Part shown: one piece after another, positions 1 through 6,217 of the stretch
How the letters are laid out: every line of letters starts with the position of its first letter
Numbering within the stretch: the stretch's first letter is position 1
Assembly (NCBI GenBank): GCA_900548935.1
Contig: URMR01000043.1
Coordinates: forward strand, 1-12,041
Reading direction: 5' to 3'
DNA: 12,041 nucleotides
Source: an uncultured Collinsella sp.
Lineage (GTDB): Bacteria; Actinomycetota; Coriobacteriia; Coriobacteriales; Coriobacteriaceae
Notes under the pieces: generated by a model
Database searches by the model: none
What the model saw: the letters and a program-made list of their open reading frames with translations, nothing else
Told to the model about the DNA's origin: nothing
Position numbers and translations under genes: made by a program

Positions 1-873
1 CAGGCGCTCGCCTGCATCGCCGGCGGTAAGCACGTTATCGTCGAAAAGCCCTTCTGCGCCACTGAGGCGCAAGCGCTCGAGGTTTTCCGCGCTGCCGAGG
101 CAGCAGGTGTCGTGGCCCTCGAGGCCATGCGCCCGCTCCATGACCCCGCTTTCCACGCCGTCGAGGACGCCCTGGGCGAGATTGCGCCCATCCGTCGTGC
201 ATCGTTGCGCTTTGGAAAGTATTCTTCGCGCTACAACGAAATCCTCGCTGGACGCACCACCAATATCTTCGATTGCAATATGGCATCGGGTTCCCTCATG
301 GACATCGGCGTCTATACCGTCGAGCCCATGGTCGAGATCTTCGGCATGCCCTCCGGTCTCACCAGCATGGCCACGCTGCTCGACCCCTCAACGCAAGAGC
401 TCACCCATGGCCCCATCGACGGCTGCGGTTCCATCCTCGCCAGCTACGGCGGTGGCCGAATCTCCGTCGAGCTCGCGCACTCCAAAATTACGAATGACCT
501 ACTGCCCTCGCAGATCGAAGGCGAGCGTGGCACTATCCAGATCGACCATCTGTCCACGCCCCGCAACGTCCGCATCGACTATCGCGGCGACGTCGTACGC
601 GGCTCGGCGACCGAGGCGCCGCGCGAACAGGGCGATAACGGCCGCGTGCTCGACCTGCCCAAATCGAGCAACACTATGGAATACGAACTCACAGACTTTA
701 TCACCGCCATCTGCGGCATCGATAACGTTAAGGAAGAGATTTGGGAGACCCCGGCGGGACGCCACGAGCTTGGCCACTACCGCGATGTCACGCTCGTCTC
801 ACTGCGCATCATGGATGCCGTGCGCCAGCAGGCCGGCATTACCTTCCCGGCCGACGCAGGCAAGCAGGCATAG
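1..873 (+). CDS. Gfo/Idh/MocA family NAD(P)-dependent oxidoreductase, C-terminal part (5' end outside window)
   Basis: Cytoplasmic oxidoreductase of the glucose-fructose oxidoreductase / inositol dehydrogenase family, which oxidises or reduces sugars, cyclitols or related diols with NAD(P). The reading frame is open from the first base and ends at TAG 871-873, giving 290 residues; the N-terminal Rossmann GxGxxG region lies upstream of the window. The family hallmark is the GKHVIVEKP stretch near fragment residues 9-17, whose Lys (about residue 16) is the usual catalytic/cofactor lysine. A second hallmark is the DIGVYTVEPM segment at about 101-110, in the C-terminal alpha/beta substrate domain. 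An internal GTG at 112 could be mistaken for a start, but the conserved EKP motif lies upstream of it, so the gene is truncated only by the window edge. The substrate cannot be read from this part. It probably shares a transcript with the acylphosphatase gene 2 nt downstream. Confidence 0.9.
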   Translation, partial: QALACIAGGKHVIVEKPFCATEAQALEVFRAAEAAGVVALEAMRPLHDPAFHAVEDALGEIAPIRRASLRFGKYSSRYNEILAGRTTNIFDCNMASGSLMDIGVYTVEPMVEIFGMPSGLTSMATLLDPSTQELTHGPIDGCGSILASYGGGRISVELAHSKITNDLLPSQIEGERGTIQIDHLSTPRNVRIDYRGDVVRGSATEAPREQGDNGRVLDLPKSSNTMEYELTDFITAICGIDNVKEEIWETPAGRHELGHYRDVTLVSLRIMDAVRQQAGITFPADAGKQA

Positions 874-875
874 CG

Positions 876-1286
876 ATGGGCCTCTTCGATACGTTCTTCT
901 CCAGCGTCACCGGCGGCAGTCGAGAGCCTCAAAAACCATCAAACATCGAGCTCGAGCTGCGCCGCAGGCTTACTGTGCTCGCAAGCGACGAGGCCACTCA
1001 AGACACTCCCCTGCGCTATTTCTTGCGCTGGGCGGGGCAAGTCCAAGGCGTTGGTTTTCGCTTTACCAACACCAACCTCGCGCAGACACGCGCACTCACC
1101 GGCTGGGTGCGTAACATGGAAGACGGCTCAGTCGAGATGGAGATACAGGGAACTCCGGCAAACGTCCTATCTCATCTCGAGGCGCTTCATGCCTCCTACG
1201 AGCGCATGGGAACGCGCTTTCGTCTCGTAGACGCCCAGGCCCGAGCCCCACTTGCCAATGAAGACGGTTTCAGTCCTCATTATTAG
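876..1286 (+). CDS. acyP: acylphosphatase with an N-terminal extension
   Basis: Acylphosphatase (EC 3.6.1.7) hydrolyses carboxyl-phosphate bonds such as acetyl phosphate or 1,3-bisphosphoglycerate in the cytoplasm. The 136-residue product carries the family signature in its second half: GQVQGVGFR at residues 54-62, whose Arg62 binds the phosphate, and GWVRNMEDGSVE at 76-87, whose Asn80 is the catalytic Asn. The domain normally fills about 90 residues, so the first 45 residues here are extra. They are polar, contain no clear signal peptide, and hold an ELELRRRLTVLA stretch likely to be helical. The chosen ATG lies 2 nt after the oxidoreductase stop, which suggests translational coupling; no ATG lies between it and the domain. 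The Shine-Dalgarno sequence is weak. Family assignment is secure; the role of the extension is unknown. Confidence 0.88.
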   Translation: MGLFDTFFSSVTGGSREPQKPSNIELELRRRLTVLASDEATQDTPLRYFLRWAGQVQGVGFRFTNTNLAQTRALTGWVRNMEDGSVEMEIQGTPANVLSHLEALHASYERMGTRFRLVDAQARAPLANEDGFSPHY

Positions 1287-1314
1287 TATTGTGTGCTAAA
1301 TACGGTATCATTTA
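1283..1314 (+). promoter_or_regulatory. candidate promoter with overlapping short inverted repeats upstream of the Fur-family gene
   Basis: The 61-nt gap before the regulator gene is much more AT-rich than its surroundings. TATCAT at 1306-1311 matches a -10 box in 5 of 6 positions, with a poor -35 (TTAGTA, 1283-1288) 17 bp upstream. Two interleaved inverted repeats overlap it: GTATT-N8-AATAC (1286-1303) and TAAAT-N8-ATTTA (1297-1314). Fur-family repressors often bind AT-rich dyads at their own promoters, so autoregulation is plausible. Neither repeat matches a full PerR or Fur box, so this is a candidate only. Confidence 0.35.
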
Positions 1315-1347
1315 CCTACCTACATTGACAGAAAAGAGGCGAGGCGC

Positions 1348-1728
1348 ATGGCGGTGCAAAGAAGGAATACCAAGCAGCGAAAGCTGGTTCTTGACGCCGT
1401 GCGCCAAAGCTACAACCATCCCACCGCCGACGAAATCTACAACACCGTGCGCGAACAGGATGACAAGATCAGCCGCGGCACGGTCTACCGCAACCTCAAT
1501 CTCTTGGCCGACGCCGGCGAGATCCTCTCCATCAAGACGCCGGGCGGCAGCCGCTTCGATCGCACGATCGAGCCGCACGCACATATCATCTGCACCTCAT
1601 GCAGCCGCGTCATCGACGTACCGCTCCCCTTCGATGCCCAGCTCGACGCCAAGGCGTCCGAGCAAATCGGCTGGCACGTCACGTCGCACTACACCATCTT
1701 CGAGGGTCTCTGCCCTGACTGTCGGTAG
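1348..1728 (+). CDS. Fur-family transcriptional repressor, PerR-like
   Basis: A 126-residue metal-dependent DNA-binding repressor. The N-terminal winged helix shows HPTADEIY (24-31) and the recognition-helix segment SRGTVYRNLNLL (42-53). The C-terminal dimerisation domain has two CxxC pairs, Cys82/Cys85 and Cys122/Cys125, that should hold structural zinc. Residues aligning with the regulatory-metal ligands of Bacillus subtilis PerR (His37, Asp85, His91, His93, Asp104) are all present as His24, Asp71, His77, His79 and Asp90, and spacing from Asp71 onward is identical. This favours a peroxide-sensing PerR-like role over iron-sensing Fur, although Fur or Zur function cannot be excluded by eye. 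The ATG has a GAGG 8 nt upstream. In an anaerobe such a regulator would typically control peroxide defence and iron genes, none of which are in this window. Confidence 0.9.
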   Translation: MAVQRRNTKQRKLVLDAVRQSYNHPTADEIYNTVREQDDKISRGTVYRNLNLLADAGEILSIKTPGGSRFDRTIEPHAHIICTSCSRVIDVPLPFDAQLDAKASEQIGWHVTSHYTIFEGLCPDCR

Positions 1729-1808
1729 ATGTTCGGGACATGCCTTAAAATCCACCTTTCCGCGCTTTGCAGCAAATAATAGATTTCTAGGCATGTCCCA
1801 AATATCTA
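1726..1808. repeat. 83-bp inverted-repeat element between convergent stop codons; probable bidirectional terminator
   Basis: The arms 1726-1745 and 1789-1808 are complementary at 18 of 20 positions; the other two are one G-T wobble and one C-A mismatch. The inner 11 bp (GGGACATGCCT / AGGCATGTCCC) are perfect. The 43-nt AT-rich centre can pair further (AAAT 1748-1751 with ATTT 1783-1786, and a TTTG/CAAA hairpin near 1766-1776). The element starts at the first base of the upstream regulator's TAG and ends at the complement of the convergent phosphatase's TAG, so it fills the whole intergenic space. No clear U-tract follows the stem on either strand, so termination is inferred from position. Confidence 0.75.
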
Positions 1809-2603
1809 CTCAGCGAGCAGGCGATGCAATTCCTCTTCGACCGTGCGCACGTAGCGGACGCGGTCGTTGATGCCACGCATAGAGGGGTTGCAGCCCTCCA
1901 TCAGATAGGGATGGCCCACGACGTTGAGCATGTCGCGATCGTTCTCATTGTCGCCAAACGCCATCATCTCATCGGGCGAAATACCCAGGGCACGACCGTA
2001 ATCGGCAAGCGCGGAGCCCTTGCCCGAACCGAAACCGATAAAGTCCGTCCATTCGGTTCCCGACGTCATCACGTCGACACGGTCGCTAAAGAGGCGTTCA
2101 AAATGCTCCAGCGCCGCTGGCTGATCCACCTCGGGCGTCTGGAAGGCAATCTTAATGACATCCTCGTCAATGTCCTCGGGACGGTCGACCACCGCCACAT
2201 CGCAATGGACCTCGTAACGCAAATGGTCGACGAACGCATCGTTGCCACTTATGGTGTAAAGGTGCCCCTCACACGAAAGGGTCACGTCGGCATGGGGGTA
2301 GGCGACCACGGCATTCGCAATATCCATCGCCAGGTCACGCCCCATAGAGCGCTTGACGACGGCATGCCCCTCGTTCATCACCAGGGCTCCGTTTTCGCAT
2401 ACATAGGCGAGCTCATCGGCCACCGGGGCAAACAGATAGCGCAAGCTCGCATATTGACGGCCGCTCGCCGGCATAAACACGATGCCGCGACGATGCAGCT
2501 CGTCGATGAGCTCAAAGGCCTCGGAACGCGGCTCGCGCTCCCCCGGATGCAGCAACGTGCCGTCCAAATCGCAGGCGATCAGCTTGATTCCCTCAAGACC
2601 CAT
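1806..2603 (-). CDS. Cof-type HAD-superfamily phosphatase (HAD-IIB)
   Basis: A 265-residue cytoplasmic phosphatase of the Cof/YbiV-like HAD-IIB family, which dephosphorylates sugar phosphates, FMN, pyridoxal phosphate and similar small molecules. The four HAD motifs are in order: DLDGT at 12-16, with nucleophile Asp12 and acid/base Asp14; Ser47 in PASGRQ (motif II); Lys195 in GSGKGSA (motif III); and GDNENDRDML at 217-226 (motif IV, Asp218 and Asp222 for magnesium). The long region between motifs II and III, roughly residues 80-185, is the type IIB cap that sets substrate choice. The ATG at 2603 is chosen because a GGGGGA precedes it by about 7 nt; the frame stays open upstream but would run into a hairpin. 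The specific substrate cannot be predicted. Confidence 0.9.
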   Translation of the reverse strand: MGLEGIKLIACDLDGTLLHPGEREPRSEAFELIDELHRRGIVFMPASGRQYASLRYLFAPVADELAYVCENGALVMNEGHAVVKRSMGRDLAMDIANAVVAYPHADVTLSCEGHLYTISGNDAFVDHLRYEVHCDVAVVDRPEDIDEDVIKIAFQTPEVDQPAALEHFERLFSDRVDVMTSGTEWTDFIGFGSGKGSALADYGRALGISPDEMMAFGDNENDRDMLNVVGHPYLMEGCNPSMRGINDRVRYVRTVEEELHRLLAE

Positions 2604-2634
2604 ATGCTTTCCCCCAAAGCACCTCGTCAACAGC

Positions 2635-2673
2635 AAGACGGACTTTGAATAGTCGCCTCTCAAAGTCCGTCTT
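2635..2673 (-). terminator. 14-bp perfect hairpin between the ureE-like gene and the HAD phosphatase gene
   Basis: The arms AAGACGGACTTTGA (2635-2648) and its exact complement (2660-2673) enclose an 11-nt loop. The hairpin begins 14 nt past the ureE-like stop codon and lies about 30 nt before the phosphatase start. The tail on the minus strand is only weakly U-rich (CTTGCTGTTG), so it may be a leaky terminator or an mRNA processing/stability element separating the slyD-ureE unit from the phosphatase. Confidence 0.6.
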
Positions 2674-2686
2674 ACGCATACGCACG

Positions 2687-3265
2687 TTAACCGCGCGCCT
2701 TCTTTACGATCGTAAAGTCTGAAGCCATACTCACAACCACATCCGCCGCGCTCGATGCAAAGCGTCGGCTGGCATCGAGCTCGCGCGTGACCACCGAGAG
2801 CCGAACGCCCTCGATACCCCGAAGCATGCGACCCAAAACCGGTTGCGCCGGCGTATACATGCGCACGGTATGCTCGTCCGAGTCACCCCGGAAGAGTGGC
2901 GCATGCATGTTGCCGATCTCCCAGCACGCATGCGCGAGCACAATCGGATCCATGCGGTCGACTTCGACCAAATAGACCTCGGCGCTGCGCAGGCATACGA
3001 CGACCACTACGGGCACCGCACCCGTGCGGTCAATAGCGAGCACGTCACCGTCGGCAAGGCGTTCGCCACCGGTGGCATTCAACTGCGCATTCACCGTGCG
3101 CCCCAGCTCCGTCACGCCCACAAACGGGCGTGTATCAACCTGGTCCCAATCGAGTAGCAGCTCGTCAACCTCAAAGATGCCACCCAGCTCCCGACGAAGC
3201 AGGAGTTCATAGGACGGGTCGTTGAGATTTCCCAAGCGCTCCGTAGCTACCAGGTCCACGGACAT
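2687..3265 (-). CDS. UreE-like nickel metallochaperone
   Basis: A 192-residue protein that reads as a UreE homologue. UreE is a dimer that binds nickel and delivers it to urease in the cytoplasm, and can also hand nickel to hydrogenase factors. The N-terminal part follows the UreE peptide-binding-like domain: a VDELLLDWDQVDTR strand pattern at 33-46, a G-rich turn, then ERLADGDVLAIDRTGAVPVVV at 68-88. The C-terminal ferredoxin-like domain shows WEIGNMHAPLF at 115-125 and PVLGRMLRGIEG at 142-153, equivalent to the family's hLGNRHvPlq and vLddML..lG segments. His121 matches the conserved nickel-binding histidine of the GNRH motif. The accessory histidines of Klebsiella UreE and any His-rich tail are missing. 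The ATG at 3265 lies 3 nt after the slyD stop, with a GAGGG upstream. No urease genes are in the window, so the client enzyme is unknown. Confidence 0.78.
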   Translation of the reverse strand: MSVDLVATERLGNLNDPSYELLLRRELGGIFEVDELLLDWDQVDTRPFVGVTELGRTVNAQLNATGGERLADGDVLAIDRTGAVPVVVVVCLRSAEVYLVEVDRMDPIVLAHACWEIGNMHAPLFRGDSDEHTVRMYTPAQPVLGRMLRGIEGVRLSVVTRELDASRRFASSAADVVVSMASDFTIVKKARG

Positions 3266-3268
3266 CAA

Positions 3269-3697
3269 CTAGCCCTCGACCTCGACGAGCTCGATATCAA
3301 AGTTGAGGTCCTTGCCGGCAAGCTCATGGTTGGCATCGAGCGTCACGGCCTCGGGCGTCACGTCAATGACGACGGCGGGGACAGGCATGCCGCTCGGCGT
3401 GGACAGGAAAAGCTTCATACCCTTCTCAATCTGCTCGATGTTGGGAACCTGTTCGGCCGGGAAGGTAATAACCATCTCGGGATTGTGCTCGCCGTAGGCA
3501 TCGGCAGCCGGGATGTGCACGGTCTTCTTCTCGCCCACCTGCATGTCGACAACAGCGGCGTCGAAGCCCTTGATCATCTGGCCGGCGCCGCAGGTGAACT
3601 CCAGCGGCTCGCCGCGATCGTAGGAGCTATCGAACTGCGTGCCGTCATCGAGCGTGCCGCGATAATGGGTCTTGACCTTCTTGCCCTGGTTGGACAT
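3269..3697 (-). CDS. slyD: SlyD-like FKBP-type peptidyl-prolyl cis-trans isomerase
   Basis: A 142-residue cytoplasmic prolyl isomerase and folding chaperone. It has the SlyD order: FKBP strand HYRGTLDDGTQFDSS (11-25), EPLEFTCGAGQMIKGFD (30-46), the MQVGEKKTVHIPAADAYGE segment (52-70), the insert-in-flap chaperone domain at about 70-118, then the C-terminal strand LNFDIELVEVE. The His/Cys-rich nickel tail of E. coli SlyD is absent, as in many short SlyD proteins; His71 (YGEHNPE) lies in a region that helps bind metal in SlyD. The ATG at 3697 has a perfect GGAGG 5 nt upstream, so an in-frame upstream ATG is rejected. The ureE-like gene follows after 3 nt, which points to a joint role in nickel-protein maturation. 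Confidence 0.92.
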   Translation of the reverse strand: MSNQGKKVKTHYRGTLDDGTQFDSSYDRGEPLEFTCGAGQMIKGFDAAVVDMQVGEKKTVHIPAADAYGEHNPEMVITFPAEQVPNIEQIEKGMKLFLSTPSGMPVPAVVIDVTPEAVTLDANHELAGKDLNFDIELVEVEG

Positions 3698-3734
3698 GGA
3701 AACCTCCGTGATAAGGGCGGCGCACAACACGGGC

Positions 3735-3776
3735 CGCCATGAACATATGGCGCTAACTATACCCTAGTCATACAAT
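3735..3776. promoter_or_regulatory. divergent promoter region between slyD and the dipeptidase gene with an 18-bp dyad
   Basis: The 120-bp divergent gap turns AT-rich at 3740-3785. A TATAGT -10-like box on the minus strand (3756-3761) would start slyD transcripts near 3749. TACAAT on the plus strand (3771-3776) could serve the dipeptidase gene. Neither has a convincing -35. A perfect inverted repeat CGCCAT-N6-ATGGCG (3735-3752) covers the predicted slyD start point and is a candidate operator. Confidence 0.35.
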
Positions 3777-3817
3777 TTGAAGACAGTTTGCAAAGAAACG
3801 CTGCAACCGGAGGAACC

Positions 3818-4831
3818 ATGGCATATCCCGTATTTGACCTACACTGCGACACCGCCGACCGAATCGGCTGGGCCACGCTCGATCTCGACCTGCGCTTTAC
3901 CGCCGGCACCGACGGTTATTTCCCCGGCGACGAAACGCATCCGCAAGATTTCGACCTCATCGAGGGTAACGCCTGCGCCATCTCGCTCGCAAAGATCGGC
4001 AACACGCCGTGGGCACAGTGCTTCGCCACGTTTGTCCCCGATGAGATTCCCACCGCCCACGCCGCGCGCTTCCAGGCGCAGATCATGGCGCATATGAGCG
4101 GCCAGGCAATGCTCAACCACGACCGCATGGTCAACGTACGCAGCGCGGCAGACATTCGCCCCGCGCTCAAGGACGGCAAGGTCGCCTGCATCCACACCAT
4201 CGAAAACGCCACGTTCTTTGCCGAGGACCCCGCGCTGATCGAGGTGCTCAAGAGCTTGGGCGTGCTTATGTCGTCACTCAGCTGGAACGCGCAGGGACCG
4301 CTCGCGAGCGGACACGATACCCACGCCGGCCTCACCGCCGCCGGCATCGAGGCGCTCACGCAGATGGAGCACGCCGGCATGGTGCTCGACGTCTCCCACC
4401 TCAACGATGAGTGCTTTGACGAGGTTGTCGCCCACGCCACGCGCCCCTTCGTCGCCAGCCACTCCAACTCCCGCACCGTCTGCGGCGTCAAGCGCAACCT
4501 CACCGACGACCAGTTCTGCACCATTCGCGACATGGGTGGCATCGTCGGCCTCAACTACTGCAGCGAGTTCCTTTCCAACGACGCAACCGACAAGACCGCC
4601 GCAGACGTCACCTTCGACCAGCTGGCGGCACATATCGAGCACTGGCTCGACCTGGGCGGCGAGGACGTCATCGCACTCGGCGGCGACTGGGACGGCGCCA
4701 CGGTGCCCGCTTTCCTCTCCGATGCCAGCAAGATGCCCGAGTTCCAGAACATGCTTTCCAAGCACTTTGGCAAGACCGTGATGCAGAAGCTCTGCAGCGA
4801 CAACGCGCTTGCCTTCTTTGAGCGTTATTAA
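3818..4831 (+). CDS. membrane-dipeptidase family (peptidase M19) zinc dipeptidase
   Basis: A 337-residue TIM-barrel binuclear-zinc enzyme of the renal dipeptidase family, which cleaves dipeptides, often those with a D-residue at the C-terminal side. The metal and catalytic set is complete: His9 and Asp11 in DLHCD, bridging Glu129 in IHTIENA, His194 in LDVSHL, His215 in ASHSNSR, and Asp290 in GGDWDG. Cys10 sits where many homologues have Asn (HND). No signal peptide is visible, so the bacterial protein is probably cytoplasmic. The ATG at 3818 is preceded by GGAGG at 3809-3813; a shorter-spaced alternative start upstream would lack this site. It is transcribed divergently from slyD. Its likely role is peptide or peptidoglycan-fragment breakdown for amino-acid fermentation; substrate preference is not readable. 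Confidence 0.92.
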   Translation: MAYPVFDLHCDTADRIGWATLDLDLRFTAGTDGYFPGDETHPQDFDLIEGNACAISLAKIGNTPWAQCFATFVPDEIPTAHAARFQAQIMAHMSGQAMLNHDRMVNVRSAADIRPALKDGKVACIHTIENATFFAEDPALIEVLKSLGVLMSSLSWNAQGPLASGHDTHAGLTAAGIEALTQMEHAGMVLDVSHLNDECFDEVVAHATRPFVASHSNSRTVCGVKRNLTDDQFCTIRDMGGIVGLNYCSEFLSNDATDKTAADVTFDQLAAHIEHWLDLGGEDVIALGGDWDGATVPAFLSDASKMPEFQNMLSKHFGKTVMQKLCSDNALAFFERY

Positions 4832-4847
4832 TTTCACATCCCTTGAG

Positions 4848-4883
4848 CGGGCCGGCATGCCGAACGGTCGACATGCCGGCCCG
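4848..4883 (+). terminator. 12-bp GC-rich hairpin after the dipeptidase gene
   Basis: CGGGCCGGCATG (4848-4859) pairs perfectly with CATGCCGGCCCG (4872-4883) around a 12-nt loop, 16 nt past the dipeptidase stop. No U-tract follows, so it may be a weak terminator or an mRNA 3' stabiliser. It also argues against two in-frame alternative starts (TTG 4843, ATG 4873) for the next gene, because the first lies upstream of the stem and the second lies inside its right arm. Confidence 0.6.
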
Positions 4884-4905
4884 TCCCCAATCTGAAGGAC
4901 CGCTT

Positions 4906-5682
4906 TTGACGCAGCAATTTACGCTTTTCCTACCCCAACCGGATGGGACTCCCATCCCCGTCGTCGTTACCAAAAAGCGCGTCAAGAACTTCAACCTACG
5001 CGTCACATCGAGCGGTGAGGTCCACGCCAGCGCACCGCTCGGCGCCAGCTGCGAGCGTATCGAAGCGTTTGTGAAGCGCAACAGCGCCTGGATTATCAGC
5101 CGACTTGCCCAGCGCGAGCAACGTCAGGCGACGGCACGAGAGCCGCTCAGACCCTCGTCCATCATTGCGCTTTGGGGCAAGCCCATCACGGTACAGGACG
5201 CACTCGATCACAACTTTGCATCACCCGCACCGCGGCCCAAGCAGGCCACCTTCGCAAGTTTTATGGGTACCGATGAACCAAGTGGGCGCGCGCAGGCAAA
5301 GCAGCGCACAGCCCTCGACGGCCTAACGCCCAAAGAACTCCAGACCCGCATCGACCAACTCTATGCATCCGAGGTCACCGCAGCGCTACGCGACATCGCG
5401 CATGCGTACGAAATCGCAATGGGCGTCACCGTAGCCCGCGTCTCCGTGCGCAGCATGAAAACGCGCTGGGGCTCATGCACACCCAAAACCGGCGCCATTC
5501 GCATCGCACGCGAACTTGCCGCCTATCCCATCGAGTGTCTCGACATGGTTGTCGCCCACGAGCTCGTCCACTTGCTCGAGCCAAGCCACAATCAGCGGTT
5601 TCACGCCCTGCTCGACACGTACTGCCCCAACAATAGAGCGCTGTCGCAGCGGCTCAAGCAGCCACCCATAGAGACGTATTAG
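4906..5682 (+). CDS. YgjP/SprT-like (DUF45) putative metal-dependent hydrolase
   Basis: A 258-residue protein of the YgjP-like DUF45 metallopeptidase family, whose substrates are poorly known. The N-terminal domain has the typical strand pattern VTKKRVKNFNLRVTSSGEVHASAP (21-44) followed by RIEAFVKRNSAWI (51-63). The C-terminal domain has RWGSCTPKTGAIRIARELA (187-205) and the zinc site HELVH (218-222), with Glu219 catalytic and His228 in the SHNQRF segment as the likely third ligand. The middle, about residues 70-140, is long and low in conservation. I chose a TTG start at 4906 because GAAGGA at 4894-4899 is well placed, 6 nt away; the earlier in-frame ATG overlaps the upstream hairpin. It ends 6 nt from the convergent folB stop with no terminator between them. 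Confidence 0.85.
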   Translation: MTQQFTLFLPQPDGTPIPVVVTKKRVKNFNLRVTSSGEVHASAPLGASCERIEAFVKRNSAWIISRLAQREQRQATAREPLRPSSIIALWGKPITVQDALDHNFASPAPRPKQATFASFMGTDEPSGRAQAKQRTALDGLTPKELQTRIDQLYASEVTAALRDIAHAYEIAMGVTVARVSVRSMKTRWGSCTPKTGAIRIARELAAYPIECLDMVVAHELVHLLEPSHNQRFHALLDTYCPNNRALSQRLKQPPIETY

Positions 5683-5688
5683 AACCGG

Positions 5689-6174
5689 TTAGCGCACGCG
5701 CTCGATTTCGACGCCGCAGCTTGCCAGGGGAAGACCGACGGGCGCCCACGGCTTATCGAGCTTTATGCGCACACCAAGCAGCAAGGGGTAACGACGCAGC
5801 AGCATCTGGGCTGTCCCCTCGGCTGCCGCCTCGATGAGTTTAAACGTATGCTCGCGCAGATAGCCATCGACATCGTGGCACACCGAGCCGTAGTCAATCG
5901 AAGCGTCCAGGTTATCGTGCTCCCCCGCTGCACGCAGGTCGGCATAGAGCACCAAGGACACGATGAACTTCTGGCCCAGCGCGTTCTCTTCGGGATACAC
6001 ACCGTGGTTAGCAAAAACCTCAAGACCTTCAACGGTGATGCGGTCGGCATGGCGCAGATCGTCATAGCTCACGTGGGGAACCGCCGTTGCGGTGGATATT
6101 TCGCCCCTTCCACGGCGGGCGAGCTCGGCGCCTTCAGTCTTGGTTGCATTCTCGGGCAGTTTCTTGTTGCTCAT
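5689..6174 (-). CDS. folB: dihydroneopterin aldolase, with an N-terminal extension
   Basis: FolB (EC 4.1.2.25) cleaves 7,8-dihydroneopterin to 6-hydroxymethyl-7,8-dihydropterin and glycolaldehyde in folate synthesis; it works as an octamer. The conserved core starts at about residue 44: RITVEGLEVFANHGVYPEENALGQ (45-68), with the active-site Glu in the YPEE segment (Glu62/Glu63), then SIDYGSVCHDVDGYL (92-106), FKLIEAAAEG (111-120), and KLDKPWAPV (138-146) with catalytic Lys141. The protein is 161 residues against about 120 usual, because of a 43-residue polar N-terminus rich in Lys, Glu and Arg. The start is supported by AAGGAG 9 nt before the ATG at 6174, so the extension looks genuine. It is last in the folE-HD-folB group, 43 nt after the HD gene. 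Confidence 0.92.
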   Translation of the reverse strand: MSNKKLPENATKTEGAELARRGRGEISTATAVPHVSYDDLRHADRITVEGLEVFANHGVYPEENALGQKFIVSLVLYADLRAAGEHDNLDASIDYGSVCHDVDGYLREHTFKLIEAAAEGTAQMLLRRYPLLLGVRIKLDKPWAPVGLPLASCGVEIERVR

Positions 6175-6217
6175 CGCGATCGTCTCCTTCGTTTAGAACC
6201 CCGACCGCGTAAACTAA

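Noticed and set aside
107..1114. 335-codon frame on the plus strand overlapping the oxidoreductase and acylphosphatase
   Set aside because: It is out of frame with both recognised genes and its composition (Ser, Arg, Pro, Thr rich) is typical of a shifted frame.
1325..1330. Perfect TTGACA -35 box upstream of the Fur-family gene
   Set aside because: A -10 at normal spacing would fall inside the coding start, where no suitable hexamer exists.
1824..2648. 274-codon open frame on the plus strand, antisense to the HAD phosphatase
   Set aside because: The minus strand has all four HAD motifs and a good ribosome site; the plus frame shows no domain.
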